This document shows positions 44,250 to 54,282 of a stretch of 64,000 nucleotides of DNA, piece after piece. The translations under genes and the position numbers were made by a program. The notes under the pieces were generated by a model, which ran no database searches, had not been told where the DNA came from, and saw only the letters and a program-made list of their open reading frames with translations. Within the stretch, counting starts at the first letter, position 1. Every line of letters starts with the position of its first letter. This DNA is from Labilibaculum filiforme (GTDB taxonomy: Bacteria > Bacteroidota > Bacteroidia > Bacteroidales > Marinifilaceae), in contig NZ_MVDD01000001.1 of the NCBI RefSeq assembly GCF_002843315.1, positions 434,001 to 498,000 of the forward strand. The letters run 5' to 3'.

Positions 44250-44333
44250 ATGAGATAAGCAAGGTGGTTTTGTTCCGGCGTATTTTCCGATTAGGATTTC
44301 ATGCACAAATGATGAGATTCTAATTAGAACTCA

Positions 44334-44341
44334 TAACTTTG
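44334..44341 (+). promoter_or_regulatory. Candidate -7 element of priA
   Basis: TAACTTTG matches TAnnTTTG, 19 bp upstream of the ATG at 44360. It argues that translation of priA starts at 44360 and not at the TTG at 44339, which would lie inside the promoter. Confidence 0.5.
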
Positions 44342-44359
44342 AGCAAAATACACACAAAA

Positions 44360-46834
44360 ATGAACAAGACTACCGAATTTGCAGATATCATACTGCCACT
44401 TCCATTGGCCCAGCTTTTTACCTACTCAATTCCTGAGGAATTAAAAGCTGATGTGGCCATTGGAAAAAGGGTAGTTGTTCCTTTCGGCAGCAAAAAATTC
44501 TACACCGGAATTGTTAAACATATCCACAATATTCCTCCCAAAGATTATTCTACCAAAGATATTCTTACTTGTTTGGATGAATATCCAATTATTAATTCCT
44601 TTCAATTTAATTTTTGGGATTGGATAGCCCAATATTACCAATCCACTCTTGGTGATGTTTTTAAAGCAGCCCTTCCAGCTGGATTAAAGCTAGAAAGTCA
44701 GACCAAAATAAGTGCAAACGAAGAATTCCGCACCAAGGAAGTTCTTAGCAAAACCGAAGAGCAAATTTTGAATGTACTTAAGCATTCTAAAGATGTAAAC
44801 ATCGCAACCTTAAATCAGGCTACTGGATTAAAAAACACCTTGCCTCAAGTAAAATCATTACTCGAAAAAGGAGCTGTTTCTATCGAAGAACAAATTATTA
44901 ATCCTTACAAGGAAAAAAAGAAAGAATTTGTTCGATTGGCATCTGATTATAGTGAATCGGAAATAGGCGACTTTATTACTAGCTTAAAAAGAGCAAAAAA
45001 ACAACAGGAAACACTACTCTCCTACCTTAATCTTTCCAAACATTATTTTGAAGAAATTGCTTTGAAGGTTTCCGTTTTTGAACTTCTAAAATCGACAGAT
45101 ATATCCAGAACAATTTTAAAAAGTTTGGTTGAAAAAAATATTCTTGAAATTTATCAGGAAAAACTGGATCGAATCGATTTGTCTGAAACAGAAACTTCGG
45201 GACTTAAAGCACTGAATGAGTATCAGGAAACTGCAATAAGTAAAATACGTAGCGATTTTAAAGAAAAGAACTGCGTATTACTTCATGGTGTTACTTCGAG
45301 CGGGAAAACAGAAATTTATATTCATCTAATTCAAGAACAATTAGAAGTAGGCAAACAAGTTCTTTACCTACTTCCCGAAATTGCACTAACCACCCAAATT
45401 ATTAATCGATTACGAAGTGTATTTGGAAATAAAGTTGGAGTTTACCATTCGAAATTTAACGATGCCGAACGCGTTGAAATCTACAACAATATTCATCAAA
45501 ACAATACAGCAAATGCTTATCAGGTAATTTTAGGCGTTCGCTCCTCGGTATTTCTTCCTTTTCAAAATTTAGGATTAATTATTGTTGATGAAGAACATGA
45601 AAACACTTACAAACAATACGATCCTGCACCACGATACCATGCCAGAGATGCTTCAATTTATCTAGCACATTTACATCAGGCAAAAACCTTATTGGGAACG
45701 GCTACACCAGCAATAGAAACCTACTACAATGCCAAAACTGGCAAATATGGCTTGGTAGAATTACTGCAACGCCACCAAAACCTGGAAATGCCCGAAATAA
45801 TTATTGCTGATATAAAAGAAGCCAAACGTAAAAAGCAGATGAAATCGATGTTCTCTCCCGAATTAATGCAAATGATGGAGACTTGCTTAGAAAATAAGGA
45901 GCAAATAATTTTATTTCAAAATAGAAGAGGATATTCTCCCTACCTGGAGTGTAAAAGCTGTGGATGGGTTCCTCATTGTCCAAACTGCGCCGTTAGCCTT
46001 ACTTATCATCGATACAACAACCAACTGGTTTGTCACTATTGTGCACACAGCGTTCATCCACCAAGTACCTGCGAACATTGTGGTTCTAACGAAATGGAAG
46101 ATAAAGGTTTTGGAACCGAAAAAATTGAGGAGGAATTAATTGGTTTTTTTCCAAATGCGCGTATTGCAAGAATGGATCTGGATACCACACGAAAAAAAAT
46201 GGCCTACGAAAAGTTAATATATAAATTCGAAAATCATGAGTTAGATATTTTAGTAGGTACACAAATGGTTTCGAAAGGTCTCGATTTCGATAATGTGAGT
46301 TTGGTTGGTATTTTAAATGCCGACTCAATGCTGAATTATCCGGATTATCGCGCCTACGAGCGTAGCTACCAAATGATGGCTCAAGTTTCGGGTCGGGCTG
46401 GTCGTAAAAAGAAACGAGGAAAAGTACTCATTCAAACTTACACTCCGGAGCACCCAATTATTAAAAATGTAATTGAGAACGATTATATTTCCATGTATTC
46501 CAATCAGTTGGCCGAACGAAAAGAATATATTTATCCACCTTATTACAGATTAATTAATATTACTTTAAAACACAAAAATCAGAACTTAGTAAATAAGGCT
46601 GCAGTGGTTTTAACAAAATCTTTGCGCAAAATTTTTGGCATTCGTATTCTTGGACCGCAAGCTCCTGTGATTAACCGAATACAAAACTTTCATATTGTAA
46701 CAATTCTCCTAAAAATAGAAAAGAAAAGTTCCCCTTCGAAGGCAAAATGGATTTTAAATCAGCAAGCAAATTATTTAAAAGAAATGGAAGCATTTAAATC
46801 TATTCAAATAAATTTCGACGTAGACCCAATGTAA
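44360..46834 (+). CDS. priA: Primosomal helicase PriA
   Basis: An 824-aa replication-restart helicase from the ATG at 44360. Order: N-terminal 3'-DNA-binding domain (ADIILPLPLAQLFTYSIP, EELKADVAIGKRVVVPFG), helicase lobe 1 with Walker A GVTSSGKTE and DEEH box, a zinc-binding insertion with eight cysteines (CKSCGWVPHCPNC and CHYCAHSVHPPSTCEHC), and helicase lobe 2 (GTEKIEEEL, VGTQMVSKGLDFD, RAGR). It reloads the replisome at stalled forks. It is longer than the E. coli protein mainly in the region between the DNA-binding domain and the helicase. Confidence 0.96.
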   Translation: MNKTTEFADIILPLPLAQLFTYSIPEELKADVAIGKRVVVPFGSKKFYTGIVKHIHNIPPKDYSTKDILTCLDEYPIINSFQFNFWDWIAQYYQSTLGDVFKAALPAGLKLESQTKISANEEFRTKEVLSKTEEQILNVLKHSKDVNIATLNQATGLKNTLPQVKSLLEKGAVSIEEQIINPYKEKKKEFVRLASDYSESEIGDFITSLKRAKKQQETLLSYLNLSKHYFEEIALKVSVFELLKSTDISRTILKSLVEKNILEIYQEKLDRIDLSETETSGLKALNEYQETAISKIRSDFKEKNCVLLHGVTSSGKTEIYIHLIQEQLEVGKQVLYLLPEIALTTQIINRLRSVFGNKVGVYHSKFNDAERVEIYNNIHQNNTANAYQVILGVRSSVFLPFQNLGLIIVDEEHENTYKQYDPAPRYHARDASIYLAHLHQAKTLLGTATPAIETYYNAKTGKYGLVELLQRHQNLEMPEIIIADIKEAKRKKQMKSMFSPELMQMMETCLENKEQIILFQNRRGYSPYLECKSCGWVPHCPNCAVSLTYHRYNNQLVCHYCAHSVHPPSTCEHCGSNEMEDKGFGTEKIEEELIGFFPNARIARMDLDTTRKKMAYEKLIYKFENHELDILVGTQMVSKGLDFDNVSLVGILNADSMLNYPDYRAYERSYQMMAQVSGRAGRKKKRGKVLIQTYTPEHPIIKNVIENDYISMYSNQLAERKEYIYPPYYRLINITLKHKNQNLVNKAAVVLTKSLRKIFGIRILGPQAPVINRIQNFHIVTILLKIEKKSSPSKAKWILNQQANYLKEMEAFKSIQINFDVDPM

Positions 46835-47010
46835 TCATCTTTCATTACCATTAAAAATCACACATTCCTCTCGTTAATATCTAATTTCTTAAGAGAATAA
46901 GGCTCTTGTGCCCCTCAACAGCTTCACTAAATATTGCGAAAACAAGGTCAAATTTGCTTTACTACGAGCACTTTTTAAGTGTTAAAAATGCATAAGGACG
47001 GCACTAAATA

Positions 47011-47040
47011 TTCGTGAACACGCGAATTTGTGTATCTTTG
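47011..47040 (+). promoter_or_regulatory. Promoter of the heptose-7-phosphate kinase gene
   Basis: TTCG (47011-47014), 18 bp, TATCTTTG (47033-47040). The -7 box is a full match to TAnnTTTG. The GTG start codon is at 47068. Confidence 0.7.
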
Positions 47041-47067
47041 CAAGCATAATTCAAAAACCCAGAAATA

Positions 47068-48069
47068 GTGAATAAAATTGAATTAGAAGAAATATTCGAA
47101 TCCTTCTCGAAATTAAATGTGCTAATTATTGGCGACGTTATGGTCGATGCCTACGTTTGGGGAAAAGTGGATCGAATATCACCGGAAGCTCCGGTGCCAA
47201 TCGTTTCTTGCGTGAAACGCGAAAGCAGATTAGGAGGAGCTGCCAATGTTGCTCTAAACATTAAATCCTTAGGTGCAACTCCTATTCTTTGTTCGGTAAT
47301 TGGCGAAGATGAAAAAGGAAAAGAATTTCTAAACCTTTTATCAGAAATACAAGAGGAAAATTACGGGATTGTTGCTAGTGATAAACGCAGAACAACCGTA
47401 AAAACCAGATTCATAAGCGACAACCAACACCTTATTCGGGTAGATGAAGAAGATACTCATGAATTGGCAGATGAAATTGAAGTAGAATTTATTAATCATA
47501 TCAAAAGTTTAATCGAAAAACAGGTAATTCATGCAATTATTTTTGAAGATTATGACAAGGGCGTAATCACTAAAAATCTGATTGAAGAAATTACCAATCT
47601 TGCTAATAGTAAATCAATTCCAATTTCGGTAGATCCTAAAAAACGTCACTACAACGACTATAAAAATGTTAGTCTTTTTAAACCTAATTTTAAGGAGTTT
47701 GTAGAAGGATCGAACCTTCTTCTTGAAAAAGGGGATATACAGGGATTATTTGATGAAGCCAAAAAGTTTCAGAACGAAATGGGCATTAAAAAACTATTCA
47801 TCACCTTATCCGAGTTAGGAGTTTTTATCAGTAATGAAAAAACTTATGAACATATTCCTGCTGTTGTCCGACAAATTGCAGATGTTTCGGGTGCCGGAGA
47901 TACAGTAATTAGTGTTGCTACTTTATGCTTGGCTACAGGAATGAATGCTCGGCAAATTGCTGCTATTTCGAACCTTGCAGGAGGGATTGTTTGTGAAATA
48001 CCTGTTGTTGTTCCAATTAATAAAGAGCAACTATTGGCAGAAAGCGGCAAGATAATTGATAAGCTGTAA
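47068..48069 (+). CDS. rfaE1: D-glycero-beta-D-manno-heptose-7-phosphate kinase (RfaE1/HldE kinase domain)
   Basis: A 333-aa PfkB-family sugar kinase. The N-terminus LNVLIIGDVMVDAYVWGKVDRISPEAPVPIV and the substrate loop GGAANVALNIKSLG are typical of the heptose kinase RfaE domain I, which phosphorylates heptose 7-phosphate at C1 in LPS-core precursor synthesis. The PfkB anion hole and catalytic base are in SGAGDTVISVATL (about residues 271-283). Domain II (adenylyltransferase) is not fused, so it must be separate. Start codon GTG. A strong promoter lies 30 bp upstream. Confidence 0.85.
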   Translation: MNKIELEEIFESFSKLNVLIIGDVMVDAYVWGKVDRISPEAPVPIVSCVKRESRLGGAANVALNIKSLGATPILCSVIGEDEKGKEFLNLLSEIQEENYGIVASDKRRTTVKTRFISDNQHLIRVDEEDTHELADEIEVEFINHIKSLIEKQVIHAIIFEDYDKGVITKNLIEEITNLANSKSIPISVDPKKRHYNDYKNVSLFKPNFKEFVEGSNLLLEKGDIQGLFDEAKKFQNEMGIKKLFITLSELGVFISNEKTYEHIPAVVRQIADVSGAGDTVISVATLCLATGMNARQIAAISNLAGGIVCEIPVVVPINKEQLLAESGKIIDKL

Positions 48070-48230
48070 AAATTAAACAAACGAATTGCCGATTATGAAA
48101 AGCGCTCATTCACAGGGAGTTTTAATTCTTTATACTTGCAGATATTGCGCCTAATAATATGTTGATAATTTACTTGCCTTTGTTACTATTTTAGATCGCT
48201 ACAAAATTTTAAATGTGCTATAAAATAGTA

Positions 48231-48238
48231 TCTTTGGA
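48231..48238 (+). promoter_or_regulatory. Promoter -7 element of the parA operon
   Basis: TATCTTTG, full match to TAnnTTTG, 46 bp upstream of the parA ATG (48285). The -33 side is only T-rich (TTTT at 48209-48212, spacing 18). Confidence 0.6.
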
Positions 48239-48284
48239 ACGAGATCATTTTTAGTAATTTAAAACCTTATAATTAGAATTGTTT

Positions 48285-49088
48285 ATGGCTAAAATAATTG
48301 CTTTGGCAAACCAAAAAGGAGGAGTTGGTAAAACCACAACAGCAATAAATCTTGCTTCAAGTCTTGCTGTTTTGGAGTATAAGGTTTTAATTGTTGATGC
48401 TGATCCGCAAGCAAACTCAACCTCGGGCATTGGCTTTGATGTTCGAACTATCGAAAAAAGCATTTACGAATGTATTGTTGATGGAATTGACCCCAAAGAA
48501 GCCATTCTGCATAGTGAAATTGAAGGTTTTGATATCCTTCCTTCTCATATCGACCTAGTTGGTGCAGAAATTGAGATGTTAAACCTTGCAAACCGTGAGC
48601 ACATTTTATTAAAGGTACTTGAGAAATTGAGTCCCGATTATGATTTTATACTAATTGACTGTTCGCCTTCACTTGGTTTAATTACAGTGAATGCCTTAAC
48701 CGCCGCTCATTCAATAATCATTCCGGTTCAATGTGAATATTTTGCATTGGAAGGTTTAGGAAAACTACTGAATACCATTAAAATTATTCAGAATCGATTA
48801 AATCCTGACCTAGAGATAGAAGGATTCCTTTTAACCATGTACGATAGCCGTTTACGTTTATCAAATCAAGTAGTAAGTGAAGTTAAAAAACACTTTCAGG
48901 ATATGGTTTTCGAAACAATTATTCAGCGTAACACGAAGTTAGGGGAAGCTCCAAGTTACGGAAAACCTGCAATTCTTTACGATGCTGAATCGCCTGGAGC
49001 AGTGAACTATTTAAATTTGGCTCGTGAAATATTGAAAAATAATAACCTGGCAAAATCAAACACGAAAACAAAACTCATTAGCGAATAA
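48285..49088 (+). CDS. parA: ParA/Soj chromosome-partitioning ATPase
   Basis: A 267-aa ATPase from the ATG at 48285 (MAKIIALANQKGGVGKTTT); the TTG at 48279 adds only two residues and is less likely. The deviant Walker A KGGVGKTT, Walker A' region VDADPQANSTSG, and the DCSPSLG and PVQCEYFALEGL segments show a ParA/Soj protein. It forms gradients on the nucleoid that move ParB-bound origins. parB follows 15 bp later. No parS site was found by eye in this window. Confidence 0.95.
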   Translation: MAKIIALANQKGGVGKTTTAINLASSLAVLEYKVLIVDADPQANSTSGIGFDVRTIEKSIYECIVDGIDPKEAILHSEIEGFDILPSHIDLVGAEIEMLNLANREHILLKVLEKLSPDYDFILIDCSPSLGLITVNALTAAHSIIIPVQCEYFALEGLGKLLNTIKIIQNRLNPDLEIEGFLLTMYDSRLRLSNQVVSEVKKHFQDMVFETIIQRNTKLGEAPSYGKPAILYDAESPGAVNYLNLAREILKNNNLAKSNTKTKLISE

Positions 49089-49103
49089 TATTGAAACAGT
49101 AAG

Positions 49104-49982
49104 ATGGTAAAAAAGAGCGCATTAGGAAGAGGATTAGGAGCACTAATTAATGATATCGATGATGTTCAGGCAAAACCTGAAAGAGATTTAAGTAACGAAA
49201 TCGAGATCTCGAAGATTGAAGCAAATCCCTATCAGCCAAGAACCAAGTTTGATGAGGAAGCTTTAAATGAATTAGCTCAATCGATTAAAGAATTAGGAAT
49301 TGTTCAGCCTATTACTGTGCGGAAAATTCATAATAACTCCTATCAGCTTATTGCCGGAGAAAGACGTTACAGAGCCGCAAAAATTGCCGGACTAACTAAA
49401 ATTCCAGCCTACGTTAGGATGGCTGAGGATGATAAAATGCTGGAACTTGCCTTGGTTGAAAATATTCAGCGCGAGGATCTTGATTCCATTGAAGTTGCAA
49501 TTAGTTACCAACGATTAATTGAGGAGTGCAAACTTACTCAAGAAAGTTTGTCGGACCGTGTTGGTAAAAAACGCTCAACAATTTCGAACTATTTACGATT
49601 ACTTAGACTACCTGCCGAAATCCAAAAAGGAATTCGCGAGAAAAAACTACTTATGGGCCATGCACGTGCACTGGTCAATGTTGATGATCCAAAAACACAG
49701 CTTAAAATTTTTCAAGTAACCGTTGAAAATGACTTTTCAGTTCGAAAAGTGGAAGAGTTGGTTCGTAATTTCAACAACACAAATGGAGAAAAACCTACCC
49801 CTGAAAAAGCTGTAGCATTGCCTCAGGAGTATGAATCTTTAAAAGATCATTTAGCAAATCATTTTAGTGCTAAAGTGGATCTTAAACGCGCCAAAAATGG
49901 CAAAGGGAAAATCATTATCCCATTTACATCCGATGATGATTTAGAACGTATCCTTGCTGTTTTGGATCAGATGAAATCATAA
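49104..49982 (+). CDS. parB: ParB chromosome-partitioning protein
   Basis: A 292-aa ParB/Spo0J protein. It starts SALGRGLGALI, the segment shared by many chromosomal ParB proteins. The CTPase/ParB domain has NPYQPRTKFDEEAL, GIVQPITVR, GERRYRAAKIAG and VENIQREDLDSIE. The helix-turn-helix is in TQESLSDRVGKKRSTISNYLRLLRLP (about residues 139-164), and a C-terminal dimerisation region follows. It binds parS and recruits ParA. It belongs to the operon parA-parB-DUF5683-lytic transglycosylase. Confidence 0.95.
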   Translation: MVKKSALGRGLGALINDIDDVQAKPERDLSNEIEISKIEANPYQPRTKFDEEALNELAQSIKELGIVQPITVRKIHNNSYQLIAGERRYRAAKIAGLTKIPAYVRMAEDDKMLELALVENIQREDLDSIEVAISYQRLIEECKLTQESLSDRVGKKRSTISNYLRLLRLPAEIQKGIREKKLLMGHARALVNVDDPKTQLKIFQVTVENDFSVRKVEELVRNFNNTNGEKPTPEKAVALPQEYESLKDHLANHFSAKVDLKRAKNGKGKIIIPFTSDDDLERILAVLDQMKS

Positions 49983-50011
49983 GCTAGTTGAAACTTTAAA
50001 AAATTTAAACA

Positions 50012-50668
50012 TTGAATAATTTGCGCCTGATTATTTTCCTTGGGCTGATCTCTCTTATCGTGCTTGGAGGAAGTAAAAATGCAATCTCTCAGCGGATAGA
50101 AGCAGATACAGTTTCTGCTGAATCTATTGTAAAAGTTCGTTCTGCCCATAAAGCAACCATGTACTCGGTTATTTTTCCTGGTTTAGGACAAGCCTACAAT
50201 AAAAAATACTGGAAAATTCCAATTTTATACGCAGGTATTGGTGCCACCATTTATGCAATTAACTGGAATACCAAGAATTATAAAAAATACAAATCAGGAT
50301 TTCAAGATTTCTCCGAATATTACGATTGGAAATATCAGGATACCGATTTAGAAACACCTATTGAAGAACCTAGCTCGAGAAGCTATAACGACCTTATAAA
50401 TTACGATATAGAAAGTATGGGGCAATCGCAACAGAGTCAATTTAAAACTATTCTTCAAAATAAAAAAGACTCCTTTAAGCACGATAGAGACCTTAGCTAT
50501 ATCATTTTGGCAGGAGTTTACGTACTAAATATTATAGATGCAGCAGTAGATGCTCATTTTACCAATTATAACGTAAACGACGATTTGACAATAAAGGTAG
50601 AACCTGCAATTAATTATTCTGCCTTTTCGGGCAATTCACTTGGCTTTAGATGCCAAATCACATTTTAA
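50012..50668 (+). CDS. DUF5683 exported membrane protein
   Basis: A 218-aa protein starting at TTG (NNLRLIIFLGLISLIVLGG), with a signal peptide ending near ISQ. The motif KATMYSVIFPGLGQAYNKKYWK (about 46-67) is that of DUF5683, which resembles the bundle of helices seen in TM2-type proteins, and the gene regularly follows parB in Bacteroidota. Two further hydrophobic segments (ILYAGIGATIYAIN and LSYIILAGVYVLNIIDAAVDA) are seen. Function unknown. Its stop lies after the in-frame beginning of the lytic transglycosylase frame, and the preferred start of the latter is 12 bp beyond. Confidence 0.78.
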   Translation: MNNLRLIIFLGLISLIVLGGSKNAISQRIEADTVSAESIVKVRSAHKATMYSVIFPGLGQAYNKKYWKIPILYAGIGATIYAINWNTKNYKKYKSGFQDFSEYYDWKYQDTDLETPIEEPSSRSYNDLINYDIESMGQSQQSQFKTILQNKKDSFKHDRDLSYIILAGVYVLNIIDAAVDAHFTNYNVNDDLTIKVEPAINYSAFSGNSLGFRCQITF

Positions 50669-50679
50669 CAAGACTAAGA

Positions 50680-52383
50680 ATGAAAAAAAAATTATATATT
50701 TTACCCCTTATCTTTTTAGGGACGGCAATCGCTTGTAGTACAATTAAGCCATCCGCTTCAGAACCAACCGAAACGGCAGAATCAACTATTGATCAGGAAG
50801 TTCTTTCTGACATTGATACTTTATCGATAATAAGCGAAAATATAATTGATGAAGTTGAAAAAGACTCATTGGATTTTCTAGAGATTAATCCAGTTGATGT
50901 TCGTTGGGATTTAAACGACACGATCAACACCACTTTCTCGAACAATTTAGATAGTCTTGTTTATACTTGGTATGCTAAAAACACTTTAAAAACAAAGAAG
51001 CCTCATCAAGCTCCAATCGAACTATCTACCGAAACAATCCCTGACTCTGTTTACATTCAACGTTTGGAGAATATTCCTTCCTTAATCGATTTATCGTACA
51101 ACAAAATTGTTCGAAACTACATTGAATTGTATTCGCAAAGAAGAAGATCACAAGTTGAAATGATGTTGGGATTGTCGGAATACTACTTCCCTATTTTCGA
51201 AGAAATTCTAGACAAAGAAGGTCTACCTCAAGAATTAAAATATTTACCAATTATTGAGTCTGCTCTAAATCCAACAGCACTTTCGCGTGCCGGAGCAAGT
51301 GGTTTGTGGCAATTTATGTACGGAACAGGACGAATGTACAAGCTCGACATAAATACTTTCATAGATGAACGAAGAGATCCTGTAAAAGCAAGCTATGCAG
51401 CCGTAAAATATTTGAAGGACATGTACAAAGTTTATGGCAACTGGCATTTGGTTATTGCTGCCTACAACTGTGGACCTGGAAATGTGAACAAAGCAATTCG
51501 TAGAAGTGGAGGCAAAAGAAATTATTGGGATATTTATTTTCACCTTCCGAAAGAAACAAGAGGATATGTGCCTGCATTTATAGCTGCTCTTTATACTTTT
51601 AATTATCACGAAGCACATCAGTTATTTCCGCAACCATCAAGTCTTCCGGTTGCTTGCGACACCTTATTAATTAACGAACAACTTCATTTCGATCAGGTTG
51701 CAAACGTAATTAATATATCAAAAGAACAATTAAGAGAATTAAACCCTCAATACCGAGCAGATATCATACCTGCAAGTAAAGATGGTTACGCTTTAAAAGT
51801 TCCTTTTCAATATTCTGCTAAATTCATCGACAATCAAGATTCTATCTTTGCCTATAAAAAAGAGTTTTATTTTAGTATAAAGGATAAGGTTGTGAATCCA
51901 AGCGACAGGTATCAAAAATTTGCCCATGTTACTCCAAAGGACAAAGCAAAGGTATATTACAAGGTAAAATCGGGTGATGCCATCGGACTAATTGCCTCGT
52001 GGTTTCACGTTCGAACATCGGATGTAAGGTATTGGAACAACGTAAGACGAAATCTAATTAAGGTTGGACAGAAATTAGTTATTTATGTACCAAAAGGGAA
52101 AGAATCCTACTATAGTAACTTTAACACAATGGGTTACAGTGAAAAACAAGCTACATTAGGAAAAACAGTTGCAAGCTCAAGCAGTACCGTAAGTACAACT
52201 AGTTCAACAAGTAACAGTAACGCACCTTTTGTATATTATACTGTGAAAAGAGGAGATAACTTTTGGACTATTGCGAAAAAATTTCCAGGAATATCGAATT
52301 CTGATATCATGAGAATCAATAATATAAAGGATGATGGAAGTCTTAAAGTGGGTCAAAAAATAAAGATTCAGCCCAAAAGCTAA
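50680..52383 (+). CDS. mltD: Membrane-bound lytic murein transglycosylase D (SLT + LysM)
   Basis: I prefer the ATG at 50680 (MKKKLYILPLIFLGTAIACS), which gives a lipobox ending TAIAC; the product has 567 aa. The SLT domain has the catalytic Glu in LPIIESALNPTALSRAG, then ASGLWQFMYGTGRMYKL and AAYNCGPGNVNKAI. LysM peptidoglycan-binding repeats follow: one from about YKVKSGDAIGLIASWFHV and one at the C-terminus (YTVKRGDNFWTIAKKFPG). A serine-rich linker lies between them. It cleaves the glycan strands of peptidoglycan in the periplasm, attached to the outer membrane. Last gene of the parAB operon, ending in a strong terminator. Confidence 0.92.
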   Translation: MKKKLYILPLIFLGTAIACSTIKPSASEPTETAESTIDQEVLSDIDTLSIISENIIDEVEKDSLDFLEINPVDVRWDLNDTINTTFSNNLDSLVYTWYAKNTLKTKKPHQAPIELSTETIPDSVYIQRLENIPSLIDLSYNKIVRNYIELYSQRRRSQVEMMLGLSEYYFPIFEEILDKEGLPQELKYLPIIESALNPTALSRAGASGLWQFMYGTGRMYKLDINTFIDERRDPVKASYAAVKYLKDMYKVYGNWHLVIAAYNCGPGNVNKAIRRSGGKRNYWDIYFHLPKETRGYVPAFIAALYTFNYHEAHQLFPQPSSLPVACDTLLINEQLHFDQVANVINISKEQLRELNPQYRADIIPASKDGYALKVPFQYSAKFIDNQDSIFAYKKEFYFSIKDKVVNPSDRYQKFAHVTPKDKAKVYYKVKSGDAIGLIASWFHVRTSDVRYWNNVRRNLIKVGQKLVIYVPKGKESYYSNFNTMGYSEKQATLGKTVASSSSTVSTTSSTSNSNAPFVYYTVKRGDNFWTIAKKFPGISNSDIMRINNIKDDGSLKVGQKIKIQPKS

Positions 52384-52409
52384 AGCAATCCAATTCAACG
52401 CATAAAGAA

Positions 52410-52440
52410 AAAAACGAAGCTCTAGCTTCGTTTTTTTTTG
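52410..52440 (+). terminator. Rho-independent terminator of the parAB-mltD operon
   Basis: Stem AAAAACGAAGC (52410-52420) / GCTTCGTTTTT with loop TCTA, followed by nine T. Confidence 0.9.
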
Positions 52441-52757
52441 CAGTTTATTAACAATGTTAAACAATTTATTAACAAAATAAGGAGCGCTTTATTTATAACC
52501 TATTTAAATTACTCCAGCTTAAAAGGATGTAATCACCTATTTTATAGACGAATGATCTTTAAAAGCCAGTAAACTAATCTTGTTATGGGAAAATAATTTT
52601 GATCAGGTAGGAATATATAATTAAATTGCTTCAAGTAAATAGTATCAGATTCGTTCTGATTTATTTATCCCGATTTATTGATATGCTAATAAGCTTCTGG
52701 TATATTCTTTCCCGGAATTGCCAGAAGCCGGGATAAATTCTTTTCCTAAGTAATTAT
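52441..52757. other. Intergenic region with overlapping hairpins before gldG 3' end
   Basis: No gene. Two mutually exclusive stems are visible: GCTTCTGG (52693-52700) with CCAGAAGC (52721-52728), and CCCGG (52711-52715) with CCGGG (52728-52732). GATAAATTC, close to the palindrome block in the actC-actD element, follows. These may form a terminator for gldG, though no T-run follows on the minus strand. Confidence 0.4.
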
Positions 52758-54272
52758 CTACTTTATAAAACCAGGTTTCATTCTTTTCGCCCGATTTCTG
52801 CGCCTTCTTTCGAATCGAAACAAACCATATGCAACTATTATAACAAGCGGAAGTAAAAAATTAAGATACTTTAAAAAGAACACTCTTCCATCGCTGATTT
52901 CGTTGATAGGTCGCGAAGAAACACCTTTTGTTCTTAAGGACATCAATCCGGTATCATCACTTAACCAGTCGACAGCATTCGCTAAAAAGTTTATATTATC
53001 TCGCTGAATAGCAATTTTACTTGTTCCTTGACCATTTACCATGAAATTTCCGTCACCTACCACGCAAATTCGAGCCTCTTTCTCGCCCCCCATATTTCCA
53101 CTAATTGCAGCTGCCACCGTTAAATCTGGATAAAGAAAATCTTGTGCCCGCCATATTCTTCCAATATTAAAACTAATAGGAGCTTTTAGCTTGCCCGAAA
53201 TATCGGATGTAAAAGCCAGCGGTTGATAAGTTAAGGTGCTATCCCCTAAAAAAGTAATTGGACTAGCAAATTGTAAAACAACTGCTTCAATGCCATCTGT
53301 GATGGTATGATCTGCAAACTTTGATATTACAGGTAAAAAAGGAAAGTTAATTTGTTGCGGATAAGAGAAATACCCTTGTTGCTGAACGGTTACAGTGCCA
53401 CATTTCTTATCAACAATAAAGGAATCATCCACATATAAACCTTTTGTTTGTAACCATTTTTCCAGTCCGGTACTTACCGATATGCCAATACCATCATTCA
53501 ACATTCCATTTACTCGCTCGATAGCGATAAATAGATTTCCACCAGCTGCTAAATACTCATCCAAACGTGCTAATTGCATGGTAGAAATAGTTCCCATAGG
53601 TCCTATCAGTAATAAAGATTTATAATCGGAAAGATCTGGCTCCGATAATAAATGAATTGGTTTAACATCGTATAATATGGACAATTCATCCATAGCCTGT
53701 TCTAGCTTATCTAAAGATGGTTCGCCATGGCCAATAATGTATCCAACTTTAGGCTTATCCTTAATAGTTAATCGTTTAATTAAGGTCGACAGGGTATATT
53801 CCATCACTATTCCAGGCTTGATTAACGGAATAATTTCCGATTTATCACCAACCTGTATAGACATTCCCAGAAAAACTCTCTGCACTTTAATCTGATCTTT
53901 TTCGCGAACCTCTAATGGCACAGGATTTATGCCAGCCTCGATAGCTTCCTGCTCTAACTCCTCATTCGTATTCGGATTAATAAATTCGAAGTCGATTTTT
54001 TTCTTGCTGTAATTATTATACTCGGTTAAAAGATTTTTTAGATCCTGAACGGTCCTGTTAACATCTGGAGGAAGATTGTCAGAAACATACAAAGTCATAA
54101 TAATAGGTGTTTCTACCTCTCTTAAAATTCGTTTAGTGGAACGATCGAGAGTATATCTCTTGTCTTCAGTAAAATCAGCACGAAAGAAAAAAACCGATGA
54201 AATAAAATTCAGGATGATTAAGATTCCAGCCACAACTAAACTGCTATATATAATATTTCTTCTTTTAGTCAT
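52758..54272 (-). CDS. gldG: Gliding motility ABC transporter substrate-associated protein GldG
   Basis: A 504-aa protein with one N-terminal transmembrane helix (about 9-30), a large periplasmic ABC-type transport auxiliary domain (DUF4350/GldG type; FRADFTEDKRYTLDRSTKRIL at about residues 29-50, with FINPNTNEEL and GYIIGHGEPSLDKL later), and one C-terminal helix (about 470-490) followed by a basic tail. Order and context (after gldA and gldF) support GldG, part of the ABC complex required with the type IX secretion machinery for gliding in Bacteroidota. The three genes are tightly spaced (GldF ends 54283). Confidence 0.92.
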   Translation of the reverse strand: MTKRRNIIYSSLVVAGILIILNFISSVFFFRADFTEDKRYTLDRSTKRILREVETPIIMTLYVSDNLPPDVNRTVQDLKNLLTEYNNYSKKKIDFEFINPNTNEELEQEAIEAGINPVPLEVREKDQIKVQRVFLGMSIQVGDKSEIIPLIKPGIVMEYTLSTLIKRLTIKDKPKVGYIIGHGEPSLDKLEQAMDELSILYDVKPIHLLSEPDLSDYKSLLLIGPMGTISTMQLARLDEYLAAGGNLFIAIERVNGMLNDGIGISVSTGLEKWLQTKGLYVDDSFIVDKKCGTVTVQQQGYFSYPQQINFPFLPVISKFADHTITDGIEAVVLQFASPITFLGDSTLTYQPLAFTSDISGKLKAPISFNIGRIWRAQDFLYPDLTVAAAISGNMGGEKEARICVVGDGNFMVNGQGTSKIAIQRDNINFLANAVDWLSDDTGLMSLRTKGVSSRPINEISDGRVFFLKYLNFLLPLVIIVAYGLFRFERRRRNRAKRMKPGFIK

Positions 54273-54282
54273 ATACCAGGAT

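Noticed and set aside
52001-52025. GTTTCACGTTCGAAC, similar to a parS site
   Set aside because: Only half of the palindrome matches TGTTTCACGTGAAACA and it lies inside mltD. A CACGTG at 54892 also fails in the outer arms. No parS was accepted.
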